From Pseudomonadota bacterium (GTDB lineage: Bacteria > Pseudomonadota > Alphaproteobacteria > Rhizobiales > Xanthobacteraceae), in assembly GCA_023414975.1 (NCBI GenBank), contig JAEZMI010000032.1:1-18781 (forward strand): 18,781 nucleotides of DNA, in the 5' to 3' direction. Positions 1 to 8,100 of this stretch are shown here, piece by piece (the stretch's first letter is position 1; every line of letters starts with the position of its first letter). The notes under the pieces were generated by a model. It saw nothing but the letters and a program-made list of their open reading frames with translations, had not been told where the DNA came from and ran no database searches. The translations under genes were made by a program, and so were the position numbers.

Positions 1-64
1 TCGGCTCGCCCCGCCCCTCGTCGAGATAGGCGAAGTCGAGTCCATCGTGGTGGAAGGTCGGCAT
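1..64 (-). CDS. Alpha/beta hydrolase, N-terminal fragment (runs off the window)
   Basis: Only the first 21 codons are present, reading MPTFHHDGLDFAYLDEGRGEP from an ATG complementary to 62-64. The pattern of an aromatic residue, 'DG', 'xxxAYxDEGxGxP' is the usual opening strand pair of alpha/beta-fold hydrolases, and the oxyanion-hole HG motif normally follows directly, outside this window. A GGAG-like ribosome site lies about 11 bases upstream of the ATG. The substrate cannot be inferred from this fragment. The unrecognised membrane gene upstream on the same strand ends about 100 bp away, so co-transcription is possible but not shown. Confidence 0.72.
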   Translation of the reverse strand, partial: MPTFHHDGLDFAYLDEGRGEP

Positions 65-165
65 AAGCGGGCGGGCTCCGGCGGGACAGCAAGCCGCGCA
101 CGCTAATCAGCCGCCCCGCCCCTGCCAAGCGCCCGCCGTGCAGGACAGGGCTGCGCCGCCTCTCT

Positions 166-1152
166 CTAGGTCAATGAGAGAGCCGGCGCCACGCGCGGCC
201 GCTTCCACAGCGGCCGCACCAGCGCGACCACGAAGGCGTTGAAGGAGGAGATGAGCCCGATCACATTGACGATGGCGGCGATGACCCAGAAGGCGAGCTT
301 CGCCGCCGCCTCGGTGACGAACAGCGCGCCGCGCCCGAGCACCTTGATGATGGCGAGCGTCTTCCCGCCCTTCACATCGGCGAGCCGGGCGAGCCGCGCC
401 GCCCCCGCCGCGTCGTCGACATGGGCGAGACCGGCAAAGGCCGCGCGCGTGCCCGCCTTGCTGGAAGCGCGGCCGAGATCGACCACCGCGCCCGCCGCCT
501 GCAGCTTGCGGCCGCTGCGCGCCGCATCCAGCAGATGGGCCGCGAAGCGCCCGCCCAGCACCCCGGCGCGCCGGGCGCCCTTCACGATGCTCAACCCCGC
601 GCGGACGGTGAGTGGCGCCCCGAAGGCGGCATAGGTTGCACCCGTCGCCGCGATGCCGGCGCCCGCCAGTGCAACCATGAACTCGTCGACCGGCTCGCCC
701 CGCGCCCAGTGGATCGCCTGCCGGCCGAGGTCGCGCACATCGCCCCAGACCGTTAGATCGCCCGCGATCGATCCCGCCAGACCCGCCTGACAGTTCACCT
801 CACCGGCCACCAGACCCATGCCGAAATCGCGCGCCGCGCGGGGCAGAACGCCATCCGCCGCCACAACCTGCGCGCGCAATTCGTCCCGCACCGGCACCTG
901 CCGGGAATCGGCGAGTTCGAGGAAGCTGCGGGCGAGTTCGCGATCCTCATCCGTAAGCGCCGCCGTGATCTCCGCCTCCACGCGCGCGGCGTCCAGCACC
1001 CCGGCGAGCTGAAGGTCCGCGACGCGGGCGGCATCGTCCTGCGCCGCGATCAAGGTATAATAATACTTACCCACCGGCACGACCCAGTGGGCGGCGCCGG
1101 CGAAGGCGGCGAAAAAGGCGATGGCGGCGAGAAGACGGCGCATGGCATTCAT
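166..1152 (-). CDS. Unrecognised membrane-associated protein (about 328 aa)
   Basis: I do not recognise the family. The protein opens with a basic stretch and a hydrophobic segment (RRLLAAIAFFAAFAGAAHWVV), a signal anchor or signal peptide. A helical, charged region rich in Ala, Glu and Asp follows. Next come a central segment with one Cys (GEVNCQAG) and the motif GDLTVWGDVRDLGRQ, a glycine/alanine-rich hydrophobic patch, a long Ala/Arg/Lys-rich stretch, and a clear C-terminal transmembrane helix (LAFWVIAAIVNVIGLISSF) ending in a basic tail. The open frame extends upstream to an ATG at 1179, but that codon lies inside the large palindrome at 1173-1201. I therefore prefer the ATG at 1152, or the one at 1143, although neither has a good ribosome site. 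Codon use and GC content resemble the neighbours, and the shadow frames have no homology-like features. Envelope location is inferred from the two hydrophobic ends. Confidence 0.7.
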   Translation of the reverse strand: MNAMRRLLAAIAFFAAFAGAAHWVVPVGKYYYTLIAAQDDAARVADLQLAGVLDAARVEAEITAALTDEDRELARSFLELADSRQVPVRDELRAQVVAADGVLPRAARDFGMGLVAGEVNCQAGLAGSIAGDLTVWGDVRDLGRQAIHWARGEPVDEFMVALAGAGIAATGATYAAFGAPLTVRAGLSIVKGARRAGVLGGRFAAHLLDAARSGRKLQAAGAVVDLGRASSKAGTRAAFAGLAHVDDAAGAARLARLADVKGGKTLAIIKVLGRGALFVTEAAAKLAFWVIAAIVNVIGLISSFNAFVVALVRPLWKRPRVAPALSLT

Positions 1153-1441
1153 GGGGTTCGTGCACGCAAAGTGCCACATGGTGATGCATCACCATTGTGG
1201 CGAGCCCAAGGAGACCCGCCTTATGCCCTTGATGCACAAGCCTTTGCCGGCGGGAGCCCGCCGCGTGGCTTGCCGGGGCGGCCGCCGCTTCCGGCCTCCC
1301 TTTGCCTCTTGGACCGGGCGCCGCCAGCGGCTATGTTCCGCCCGATCGCATCCTGCAGCGCGAGCCGATCAGATTGAATCGATCTGCCCGGTAAATCGCC
1401 CTCTCACTTTATGATCACGCTCTAAACGCGGACGGAAAATC
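1153..1441. other. Divergent intergenic region with no supported gene
   Basis: This 289-bp stretch separates the minus-strand membrane gene from the plus-strand zinc-finger gene. It must hold both promoters. The only strong structure is the palindrome at 1173-1201. A TATGAT hexamer at 1410-1415 could be a -10 box for the zinc-finger gene, but I find no convincing -35 partner at 16-18 bp. Short open frames here have no ribosome site or protein-like composition. Confidence 0.6.
1173..1201. promoter_or_regulatory. Long interrupted palindrome, candidate operator
   Basis: The core GGTGATGCATCACC (1180-1193) is a perfect 14-bp palindrome. It is flanked by a second symmetrical pair, GCCACA (1173-1178) and TGTGGC (1196-1201), offset by one base (T on the left, AT on the right). 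The whole element is about 29 bp long. It sits about 20 bp upstream of the preferred start of the minus-strand membrane gene and about 240 bp upstream of the zinc-finger gene. No T-run follows it and it does not follow a gene end, so a terminator role is unlikely. A binding site for a dimeric regulator acting on the minus-strand gene is the simplest reading. The regulator is unknown. Confidence 0.55.
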
Positions 1442-1690
1442 ATGGCGGGCCACGTCGTTCCTCACTTCCACAATTCGGCGGGCGTGCCGAGCATCACCAT
1501 CGGCGCCAAGGAATTCATGTGCGTGGGCGCCCGCCCGCCCTTCGATCACCCGCATGTCTTCCTCGACATGGGGTCCGATGACGAGATCATCTGCCCCTAT
1601 TGCTCGACCCTCTACAAATACGACCATCACCTGCACGGCACCGAGTCGAACCCGCCGGACGCGCTCTATGAGGCGCCGGCCGCCGCCTAA
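1442..1690 (+). CDS. Zinc-finger (CHCC) domain protein, NDUFS6-like
   Basis: An 82-residue protein with the zinc ligand pattern of the zf-CHCC family: Cys27, His36 (in the motif DHPHVFLDMG), Cys51 and Cys54 (CPYC). The same domain forms the zinc-binding part of the complex I accessory subunit NDUFS6 of mitochondria and alphaproteobacteria. A small purine-rich ribosome site (GGACGGAAAA) precedes the ATG. The FAD monooxygenase gene starts only 20 bp after its stop, so the two are very likely co-transcribed. In bacteria this short family is usually annotated only as a zinc-finger protein; a link to complex I is family knowledge, not shown by the context here. The C-terminal tail (YEAPAAA) is unstructured in appearance. 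Confidence 0.88.
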   Translation: MAGHVVPHFHNSAGVPSITIGAKEFMCVGARPPFDHPHVFLDMGSDDEIICPYCSTLYKYDHHLHGTESNPPDALYEAPAAA

Positions 1691-1710
1691 GCGCGGCCGA
1701 GGGCGTCATC

Positions 1711-2901
1711 ATGGCCACGCCCCACATCGTCGTCGCCGGCGCCGGCATTGGCGGGCTGACCGCCGCTCTGGCGCTCGCTCGGTCTGGGTATAAAATTACC
1801 GTTCTGGAACGTGCCGGCGCGATCGAGGAGGTCGGCGCCGGCGTCCAGCTCGCGGCCAACGCCACGCGCTGCCTGAAGGCCCTCGGCGTTTATGAACGCG
1901 TGCGCGAAGCGGCCGTTGAGCCTACCGGCTTCGCGGTGATGGACGGGCGAAGCGGCCGCACACTCACCCGCGCCCCCATGGGGGCAAGCGCGGAAGCCCG
2001 CTTCGGCGGCCCGTTCCTCGTCATCCACCGCGCCGATCTTCAGGGGGCGCTGGCACAGGCGGCGCGCGAGACTGCCGCCATCGAGATCCGTCTCGGCCGC
2101 CGCATCGATGGCTTCACGGTCCTGCCCGACGGCATCGCCGTCCACGCCGATCATGGCGGATCCCGCGAATCGGTCCATGCGGCGGCCCTCATCGGCGCGG
2201 ACGGGCTGCGTTCGGCCGTTCGCGGCCTGCTGCATCCGGGTGTCGCGCCGTCCTTCCGGGGCCGCGCCGCCTGGCGGGCGACCGTCCCGCCCGAGGCACT
2301 GCCGGCCCGCCTCGCCGATCCGGTAACGCGGCTCTGGCTGGGGCCGGGGGCGCATCTCGTCTCCTATCCGGTGAAGGCGGGGCGCGCGATCAACCTCGTC
2401 GCCATCACCCCCGACAGCCGCCAGACCCATGGCTGGGGCCTTCCCGCCGCGCCGCAGGAACTTCTCGGCCACTACGCCGGCTGGGGCCCGGACGCGCAGG
2501 CACTGCTGGCCGCGCCGCAAGGCTGGCTGCGCTGGGCGCTGTTCGATCTCGACCCGCTCCCCGCCTGGGGCGCCGGTCCCGTGACGCTGCTCGGCGATGC
2601 CGCCCACGCCATGTGCCCCTTCCTCGCCCAAGGCGCGGCACAAGCCATTGAGGACGCTGTCGTTCTTGCCGCCAGCCTGCAGGCCGGGCCGGACATTCCC
2701 GCGAGCCTGCGCCGCTATGAGGCGCTGCGCCGGCCGCGCACCGCCCGGGTTCAGGCCGCCGCGCGCGGCATGGACCGCATCTATCATCTCGGCGGCCCGG
2801 CGCGCATCGCCCGCGATCTGGTCATGCGGGCCCGCGCCGGCGAGGCGGTGCTGGAACGCTACCGCTGGATCTATGGCTGGGAGCCCCCGCTCGCCGCCTG
2901 A
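1711..2901 (+). CDS. FAD-dependent monooxygenase (salicylate hydroxylase / UbiH-like)
   Basis: A 396-residue group A flavoprotein monooxygenase. An N-terminal Rossmann fold carries the dinucleotide motif GAGIGG (residues 10-15), with the ribose-binding Glu33 in VLER. The DG motif that contacts FAD and NAD(P)H is at GADGLRSAVR (162-171). The second FAD motif GDAAHAMCPFLAQGAAQAIEDA (295-316) is complete. Length matches salicylate hydroxylase, 3-hydroxybenzoate 6-hydroxylase and related enzymes that use NAD(P)H and O2 to hydroxylate an aromatic ring. The substrate cannot be read from the sequence, and no aromatic-degradation genes are nearby. The start has a GAGGG ribosome site 7-9 bases upstream. 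It is probably in an operon with the upstream zinc-finger gene. A ubiquinone-biosynthesis-type hydroxylase is an alternative, but the DG/GD region reads more like the salicylate hydroxylase branch. Confidence 0.88.
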   Translation: MATPHIVVAGAGIGGLTAALALARSGYKITVLERAGAIEEVGAGVQLAANATRCLKALGVYERVREAAVEPTGFAVMDGRSGRTLTRAPMGASAEARFGGPFLVIHRADLQGALAQAARETAAIEIRLGRRIDGFTVLPDGIAVHADHGGSRESVHAAALIGADGLRSAVRGLLHPGVAPSFRGRAAWRATVPPEALPARLADPVTRLWLGPGAHLVSYPVKAGRAINLVAITPDSRQTHGWGLPAAPQELLGHYAGWGPDAQALLAAPQGWLRWALFDLDPLPAWGAGPVTLLGDAAHAMCPFLAQGAAQAIEDAVVLAASLQAGPDIPASLRRYEALRRPRTARVQAAARGMDRIYHLGGPARIARDLVMRARAGEAVLERYRWIYGWEPPLAA

Positions 2902-2999
2902 GCAGCATCGACGTCGTTCATGACCCCCATGAGAACATCTCGTTTTTCGATCCGGGGTCCTGGGAATAGGGTCGCGCCATGCCGGAAGGAGACCCGCCC

Positions 3000-3971
3000 A
3001 TGCCCGCGACAAACCGCGCCGCGCCAACGCCGCGCGCCGCCTCCCCTGCCCTCGCCGGGTCCCCTGCCCTCGCTGCGCCCGCCCGCAGCGTCCTGCCGCT
3101 GCCGCTGCTCGTCTCGCTCTTTTGTGTGCTGTGGTCCTCGGCCTTCGCCGGGGCGAAGCTGGCGCTGGCCGACTGCCCGCCGCTCATCCTCCTGGCGACG
3201 CGCCTGCTGCTCGCCGGCTCCATCATGCTGGCGCTTGCCTGGACGATGGACGGCCGGCCCGCCATGCGCCGGCGCGACGTGGCGGCGCTGATCGGCATCG
3301 GCATCCTCAACAACGCGGTCTATCTCGGGCTCAACTGGACCGCGCTCACCTTCACCTCCTCGGCCTACACCGCCGTGCTGACGAGCTGCCTGCCGCTGGT
3401 GGTGGCGCTGTTCGCCGGCCCGGTTCTGGGCGAGCGGATGAACCTGACCAAATGGGCCGGCATCGCGCTGGGTCTGGTGGGCGTCGTCATCGTCCTGCGC
3501 TCGCGCCTCGCCGACGCCCACGAGACGCTCGCCGGCACGCTGCTAATCGCCGGTGGAGTCACGGCGCTCGCGGCCGGCACGCTCGCCGTCAAATATTTCG
3601 CGCCGCGCGGCGGGGTGTGGACCGGCAATGCCGTGCAGTGCCTCGCCGGCGGGCTGGCGCTGATCCCGGTCGCGCTGGCGACGGAGAGCTTCAGCGACAT
3701 CCGCTTCACGCCCAACCTCTTCGGCGGGCTCGCCTTTCTGGTCTTTGCGGTGTCAATCGGCGGTTACGGGCTGTGGTTCTATCTGCTCACCCGGTCGAGC
3801 GCGACGGCCGCCTCCAGCCTGCACTTCCTCATGCCGCCGCTCGGCCTGTTCTTCGGCTGGCTGCTGCTGGGCGAGGCGGTGCCGCCGCTGGATTTCCTCG
3901 GCATCGCCCCCATCGCGCTGGGCATCTGGCTGGTGACGCGCCCGTCGCGCCGGCTGCCACCTCTAGCCTAA
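3000..3971 (+). CDS. EamA/DMT-superfamily transporter
   Basis: A 323-residue inner-membrane protein with the ten-helix, two-repeat design of the EamA (RhaT/YdcZ-type) drug/metabolite transporters. The first repeat runs from about residue 31 (LPLLVSLFCVLWSSAFAGAKLAL) to about 155 and contains the family signature LNWTALTFTSSAYTAVLTSCLPLVVAL. The second repeat runs from about 170 to 310 and ends with LLGEAVPPLDFLGIAPIALGIWLV. I place the start at 3000, not at the in-frame ATG at 2979, because GGAAGGAG (2984-2991) lies 8 bases before it. The first 30 residues are a Pro/Ala-rich cytoplasmic tail containing an 18-bp in-frame duplication. A 16-bp duplication covers the stop codon. Likely an exporter of an amino acid or metabolite; the substrate is unknown. 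It lies 98 bp after the monooxygenase gene. Confidence 0.9.
   Translation: MPATNRAAPTPRAASPALAGSPALAAPARSVLPLPLLVSLFCVLWSSAFAGAKLALADCPPLILLATRLLLAGSIMLALAWTMDGRPAMRRRDVAALIGIGILNNAVYLGLNWTALTFTSSAYTAVLTSCLPLVVALFAGPVLGERMNLTKWAGIALGLVGVVIVLRSRLADAHETLAGTLLIAGGVTALAAGTLAVKYFAPRGGVWTGNAVQCLAGGLALIPVALATESFSDIRFTPNLFGGLAFLVFAVSIGGYGLWFYLLTRSSATAASSLHFLMPPLGLFFGWLLLGEAVPPLDFLGIAPIALGIWLVTRPSRRLPPLA
3042..3077 (+). repeat. Tandem 18-bp duplication within the EamA gene
   Basis: Two adjacent 18-bp units, TCCCCTGCCCTCGCCGGG (3042-3059) and TCCCCTGCCCTCGCTGCG (3060-3077), match at 16 positions. They encode the duplicated hexapeptides SPALAG and SPALAA in the cytoplasmic N-terminal tail. This keeps the frame and probably arose by slippage. 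Confidence 0.8.
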
Positions 3972-3987
3972 GCCACCTCTTGCCTAA
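3956..3987 (+). repeat. Tandem 16-bp duplication across the EamA stop codon
   Basis: GCCACCTCTAGCCTAA (3956-3971) is followed directly by GCCACCTCTTGCCTAA (3972-3987), with one mismatch. The TAA of the first copy is the stop codon of the transporter gene; the second copy lies in the 28-bp gap before the convergent flavin oxidoreductase gene. Confidence 0.85.
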
Positions 3988-3999
3988 AGCGACCCGTGT

Positions 4000-5028
4000 T
4001 CAGGCGACCGCTTCCGCCGCCTGAAGCGCCTTCACCAGCGTGTAGGAGCGCTTCTTGGCGGCGAGGTCGGGAATGGGCGTGGTGATCATCAGCTCATCCG
4101 CCTGCGTCGTGTCGAGATAATGCTGGAGGCCGGCCGCCACTTTGTCGGGGCCGCCCACCAGCACTTTTTCGCGATTGCGGCGGATGAAGGCGCGGTCCTG
4201 CTCGCTATACGGGAAGGCCGCCGCCTCCTCGGCGCTGGGGATCGGCCGGTAATCGCCCCGCGCCCGGCGCAGATGGGCGAGATCGACACTCCCCGCCAGC
4301 CATTCGGCCTCCTCGTCCGTCGGCGCGCAGACCACGGAGAGCGCCAGAATGGCGTGCGGCACCGCCAGCCGCTCGGAGGGCTGGAAGCCGGCGCGATAGC
4401 TCAGCATCGCGTCGAGGACGTCATGCTGGGCGAAATGATGCGCAAAGGCGAAGCCGACGCCGATCTGCGCCGCCAGCCGCGCGCTGTATCCGGATGAGCC
4501 GAGCAGCCAGATCGGCGGCAGCCCGACATCCACCGGCATGACCTGGATGTTGCGATAGGGATGGTCCGCCGGCCAGCCGCCCTTGTCCCACAGCATCAGT
4601 TCCTTCAGCCGGTCGAGGAAATCATCGCCGGGGTCGACATCCATGCGCCGGCGCAACGCGTGAGCGGTGAGTTGATCGGTTCCGGGCGCGCGGCCGAGGC
4701 CGAGGTCGACCCGGCCGGGATAGAGCGCCTCCAGAACCTTGAAACGCTCGGCCACCATCAGCGGCGCGTGGTTTGGCAGCATGATACCGCCGGAGCCGAC
4801 GCGGATGCGCCCGGTCACGGCGAGAATCTGCCCGGCCATGACGTCCGGCGCCCCGGAGGCGACGGAGGGGAGGTTGTGATGCTCGGCGACCCACAGGCGC
4901 TCAAAGCCGAGCGCGTCGACATGGCGGGCGAGTTCGAGCGTGCCGCGCAGCGCTTCTGGCCCCGTGCCGCCCTCGGCGACAAAGGACAGGTCGAGCACGG
5001 AGAGGGGAACATCGGGAAGCTGGGACAT
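4000..5028 (-). CDS. LLM-class flavin-dependent oxidoreductase (luciferase-like monooxygenase)
   Basis: A 342-residue TIM-barrel flavoprotein of the bacterial luciferase-like family. Family marks are the opening VPLSVLDLSFVAEG, the segment GFERLWVAEHHNLPSVASGAPDVMAG (41-66), RIRVGSGGIMLPNHAPLMVAERFKVLEALYPGRVDLGLGRAPG (74-116) and a central PPIWLLGSSGYSARLAAQIGVGFAFAHHF. It matches the MsnO8-type group that uses reduced FMN and O2, or acts as an F420/FMN oxidoreductase. The substrate is unknown. I use the ATG at 5028; a GTG nine bases upstream (5037) is in frame but has no ribosome site, and AAGGGG lies directly before the ATG. It follows putA on the same strand by 110 bp, with a strong hairpin in between, so it may have its own promoter. 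It converges with the EamA gene. Confidence 0.88.
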   Translation of the reverse strand: MSQLPDVPLSVLDLSFVAEGGTGPEALRGTLELARHVDALGFERLWVAEHHNLPSVASGAPDVMAGQILAVTGRIRVGSGGIMLPNHAPLMVAERFKVLEALYPGRVDLGLGRAPGTDQLTAHALRRRMDVDPGDDFLDRLKELMLWDKGGWPADHPYRNIQVMPVDVGLPPIWLLGSSGYSARLAAQIGVGFAFAHHFAQHDVLDAMLSYRAGFQPSERLAVPHAILALSVVCAPTDEEAEWLAGSVDLAHLRRARGDYRPIPSAEEAAAFPYSEQDRAFIRRNREKVLVGGPDKVAAGLQHYLDTTQADELMITTPIPDLAAKKRSYTLVKALQAAEAVA

Positions 5029-5043
5029 CCCCTTCACTTAAGC

Positions 5044-5075
5044 GTCGCGGCCGTGCCCGCAAGGCGCGGCGCGAC
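5044..5075. terminator. Strong hairpin between putA and the flavin oxidoreductase gene
   Basis: GTCGCG (5044-5049) pairs with CGCGAC (5070-5075). After a single bulged G the stem continues for seven more pairs (CCGTGCC with GGCGCGG, one of them G-U), closing on a five-base loop CGCAA. No T-run follows on either strand. It sits 64 bp after the putA stop and just before the next gene. It may be an intrinsic terminator of weak type, or an mRNA end-stabilising structure. Confidence 0.45.
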
Positions 5076-5138
5076 ACAGGGCTGGAGCCTGCGCCCCTCG
5101 GCCCGCGCCACATCGATTCAACCCTGTCCGGTCGCGTG

Positions 5139-8100
5139 CTAGCCGATGCTCATCAGGCTGGCATTGCCGCCGGCGGCCGCCGTGTTGGTGCTGATGGAAC
5201 GCTCCAGCATAAGCAGATCGAGCGGGTAGATCTCGCCGCGCGCCAGCGCATCGGGCGTCAACCCGTGCACCATGACGATGGGGCCGTCGCGCTCGGCGAT
5301 CGAGGCATTGACCTCCCGCAAGGCGTCGCCGTCCCCTTCGAACAGCACCGCGCCGAAAGCGGCCGCGTGGATATCGTCGATACCCACGACAAGATCGCCA
5401 AGCCCGTCTGGCACGGAAGGCAGCGCCGAGGCCGGGATCAACGCCTTGTTGCCGGTCGCGAGCGCGCTGGCGACCTGCACCGCGCGTCCATGCGCGGTGC
5501 TCGCAAGGCAGAGCACGGCGCCGCGCGGCGCCAGCGCGTACAGGTTCTGCTCGCCCACCGGACCGGCCAGCTCGTGGCGCGCGCCGTAGGGCGAAGCTTC
5601 GAGCACCCGCCTGCACGCCTCGCGCGTATGCGGGTCGCTTATGGTATCGGTCCATTGCCGCGCGGCGTCCGGCGCCTGCCCCGCAAGCGGACCACGCTCG
5701 GGCCGCACGGCCAGCAGCCGCCCGAGATAAAGCGGCCCGCCCGCCTTCGGCCCCGTGCCGGAAAGCCCATGCCCGCCAAAGGGCTGCACGCCGACGACAG
5801 CGCCGATGATGTTACGGTTCACATAGAGATTGCCGGCCTCGATGCGCCCCGTGACACGGGCAATGGTCTCGTCGATGCGGGTGTGCAGGCCGAAAGTGAG
5901 GCCGTAGCCGGTGGCGTTGATGGCGTCGATGAGCGCGTCGAGCGACTCGCGGCTGTAGCGCACCACATGCAGCACCGGGCCGAACACCTCGCGGGTCAGC
6001 GCCGCGATATCGTCGATCTCGATCAGGGTCGGCGGCACGAAGCTGCCATGCCGGGTCGCCTCCGGCAGGTCCATCTGCTCGACCCGGTGGCCCGCCCGGC
6101 GCATCCGCTCGATATGCGCCTCGATGCCCGCGCGGGCCTCGTCGGTGATCACCGGACCGATATCTGTGGAGAGCTGCACCGGATTGCCCACGACCAGTTC
6201 CTTCAGCGCGCCGCGCAGCATCTCCAGCATGCGGTCGGCCACATCTTCCTGCAGGCACAGGATGCGCAGGGCGGAGCAGCGCTGGCCGGCGGAATCGAAG
6301 GCGGAGGCGAGCACATCGCCCACCACCTGTTCCGCCAGCGCCGAGGAATCGACGATCATCGCGTTCTGACCGCCCGTCTCGGCGATAAGCGGGATGGTGC
6401 GCCCCTCCGGGCTCAGCCGGTTCGCCAGCTGGCGCTGGATGAGCCGCGCCACCTCGGTGGAGCCGGTGAACATCACGCCGCGCGTGCGCGCATCCGCGAC
6501 CAGTGCCGCGCCGATATCGCCCGCGCCGGGAACCAGCTGCACCGCGCCCGGCGGAACGCCGGCCTCGCGCAGGATGTCGACCGCCGCGGCGGCGATCAGC
6601 GGCGTTTCCTCCGCTGGCTTGGCCACCACCGCGTTGCCGGCGGCAAGTGCAGCCGCGACCTGGCCGGTGAAGATGGCGAGCGGAAAGTTCCATGGGCTGA
6701 TGCACACCACCGGCCCCAGCGGGCGGTGCGTGTCGGCCTCGAAGCGCGCGCGCACCTCGGCCGCGTAATAGCGCAGGAAATCAACGGCTTCGCGCACTTC
6801 GCCGATGGCGTTCGGGAAGGATTTGCCGGCCTCCCGGATGATGAGGCCGATGAGCGCCGGCAACCGCGCTTCCATGATGTTGGCGGCGCGCATCAGGCAC
6901 GCGGCACGCGCCGCCGGCGGGGTGGACTGCCAGATCGGCAGGCTGGCCTGCGCGATCTCCATGGCGCGCGCCGCGAGGGCGGGCGTCGCCTCTTCCACCG
7001 TGCCGACCTCGTCACGCCGGTCCGCCGGGTTGGTGACCGGGCGAGGACGGCCTGCGGCGGGGTCGTCGCCGAGCAGAGGCACCGCCCGCACCGGCGCGGC
7101 GCTCCCTGCCAGCAGTGCCGCGGCGAGCGAGGCAAGGCGTTGTTCGTTGGAAAGGTCCAGCCCGGCCGAATTGCGCCGTGCCTCGCCGAAAAGGTCCGCC
7201 GGCGCGGCGATACGCGGATGCGGCGCGCCCAGCGGCTCGATGCGTCGGGCGGCCTCCACCGGGCTCTCGATCAGTTCGTCGACCGGTACCTTCTCGTCGG
7301 CGATGCGGTTGACGAAGGACGAATTCGCCCCGTTCTCCAGCAGGCGGCGGACGAGATAGGCGAGCAGCGTCTCATGCGTTCCCACCGGGGCATAGACGCG
7401 GCACGGCCGCCCCAGCTTCTCCCGCCCGACCACCTCCTCGTAGAGCGGCTCGCCCATGCCATGCAGGCACTGAAATTCATATTGCCCGGCATAGTAGTTG
7501 GCCCCCGCCATTTCCATGATGGTGGCGAGCGTCTGCGCGTTGTGGGTGGCGAATTGCGGAAACACCACATCGGGCGCAGCCAGCAGTTTGCGGGCGCAGG
7601 CGAGGTAGGAAATGTCGGTGTGAACCTTGCGCGTATAGACCGGGAAACCTTCCAGCCCGTCCACCTGCGCGCGCTTGATCTCGCTGTCCCAATAAGCGCC
7701 CTTCACCAGACGGATCATCAGCCTGTGGTTCGAGCGCCGCGCGAGGTCGATGAGGTAATCGATCACATAAGGGCAACGCTTCTGATACGCCTGAACGACG
7801 AAACCGATGCCGTTCCAGCCGCTTAGCTCGTCGTCGAAACACAGCGCTTCAAGCAGGTCGAGGGAGATTTCGAGCCGGTCCGCCTCTTCCGCGTCGATGT
7901 TGAGCCCCATGTCGTAATGGCGGGCGAGCTTCGCCAGCGCGGCAACGCGCGGCAGCAACTCATTGATGACGCGCTCATATTGCGCCCGGCTGTAGCGCGG
8001 GTGCAGGGCTGAGAGCTTGATCGAGATGCCCGGCCCCTCATAGATGCCGCGCCCCGCCGACGCCTTGCCGATGGCGTGGATCGCCTGTTCGTAATCGGCG

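Noticed and set aside
1223..1414. A small plus-strand open frame of about 64 codons upstream of the zinc-finger gene
   Set aside because: It has no ribosome site and an Arg-rich, non-protein-like composition; it lies in the promoter region.
2929..2948. Possible terminator after the FAD monooxygenase (GAGA ACA TCTC followed by a short T-run)
   Set aside because: The stem has only four pairs, too weak to call, although the T-run is suggestive.
1687..3027. A 446-codon minus-strand open frame opposite the FAD monooxygenase
   Set aside because: It is antisense to a gene with complete FAD motifs, its composition is low-complexity Arg/Gly/Ala, and it has no recognisable motif.
5136..7826. A long plus-strand open frame of 896 codons opposite putA
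   Set aside because: It is antisense to putA. Its translation is rich in Arg, His, Gly and Gln and has no domain-like motifs, as expected for the complement of a GC-rich gene.
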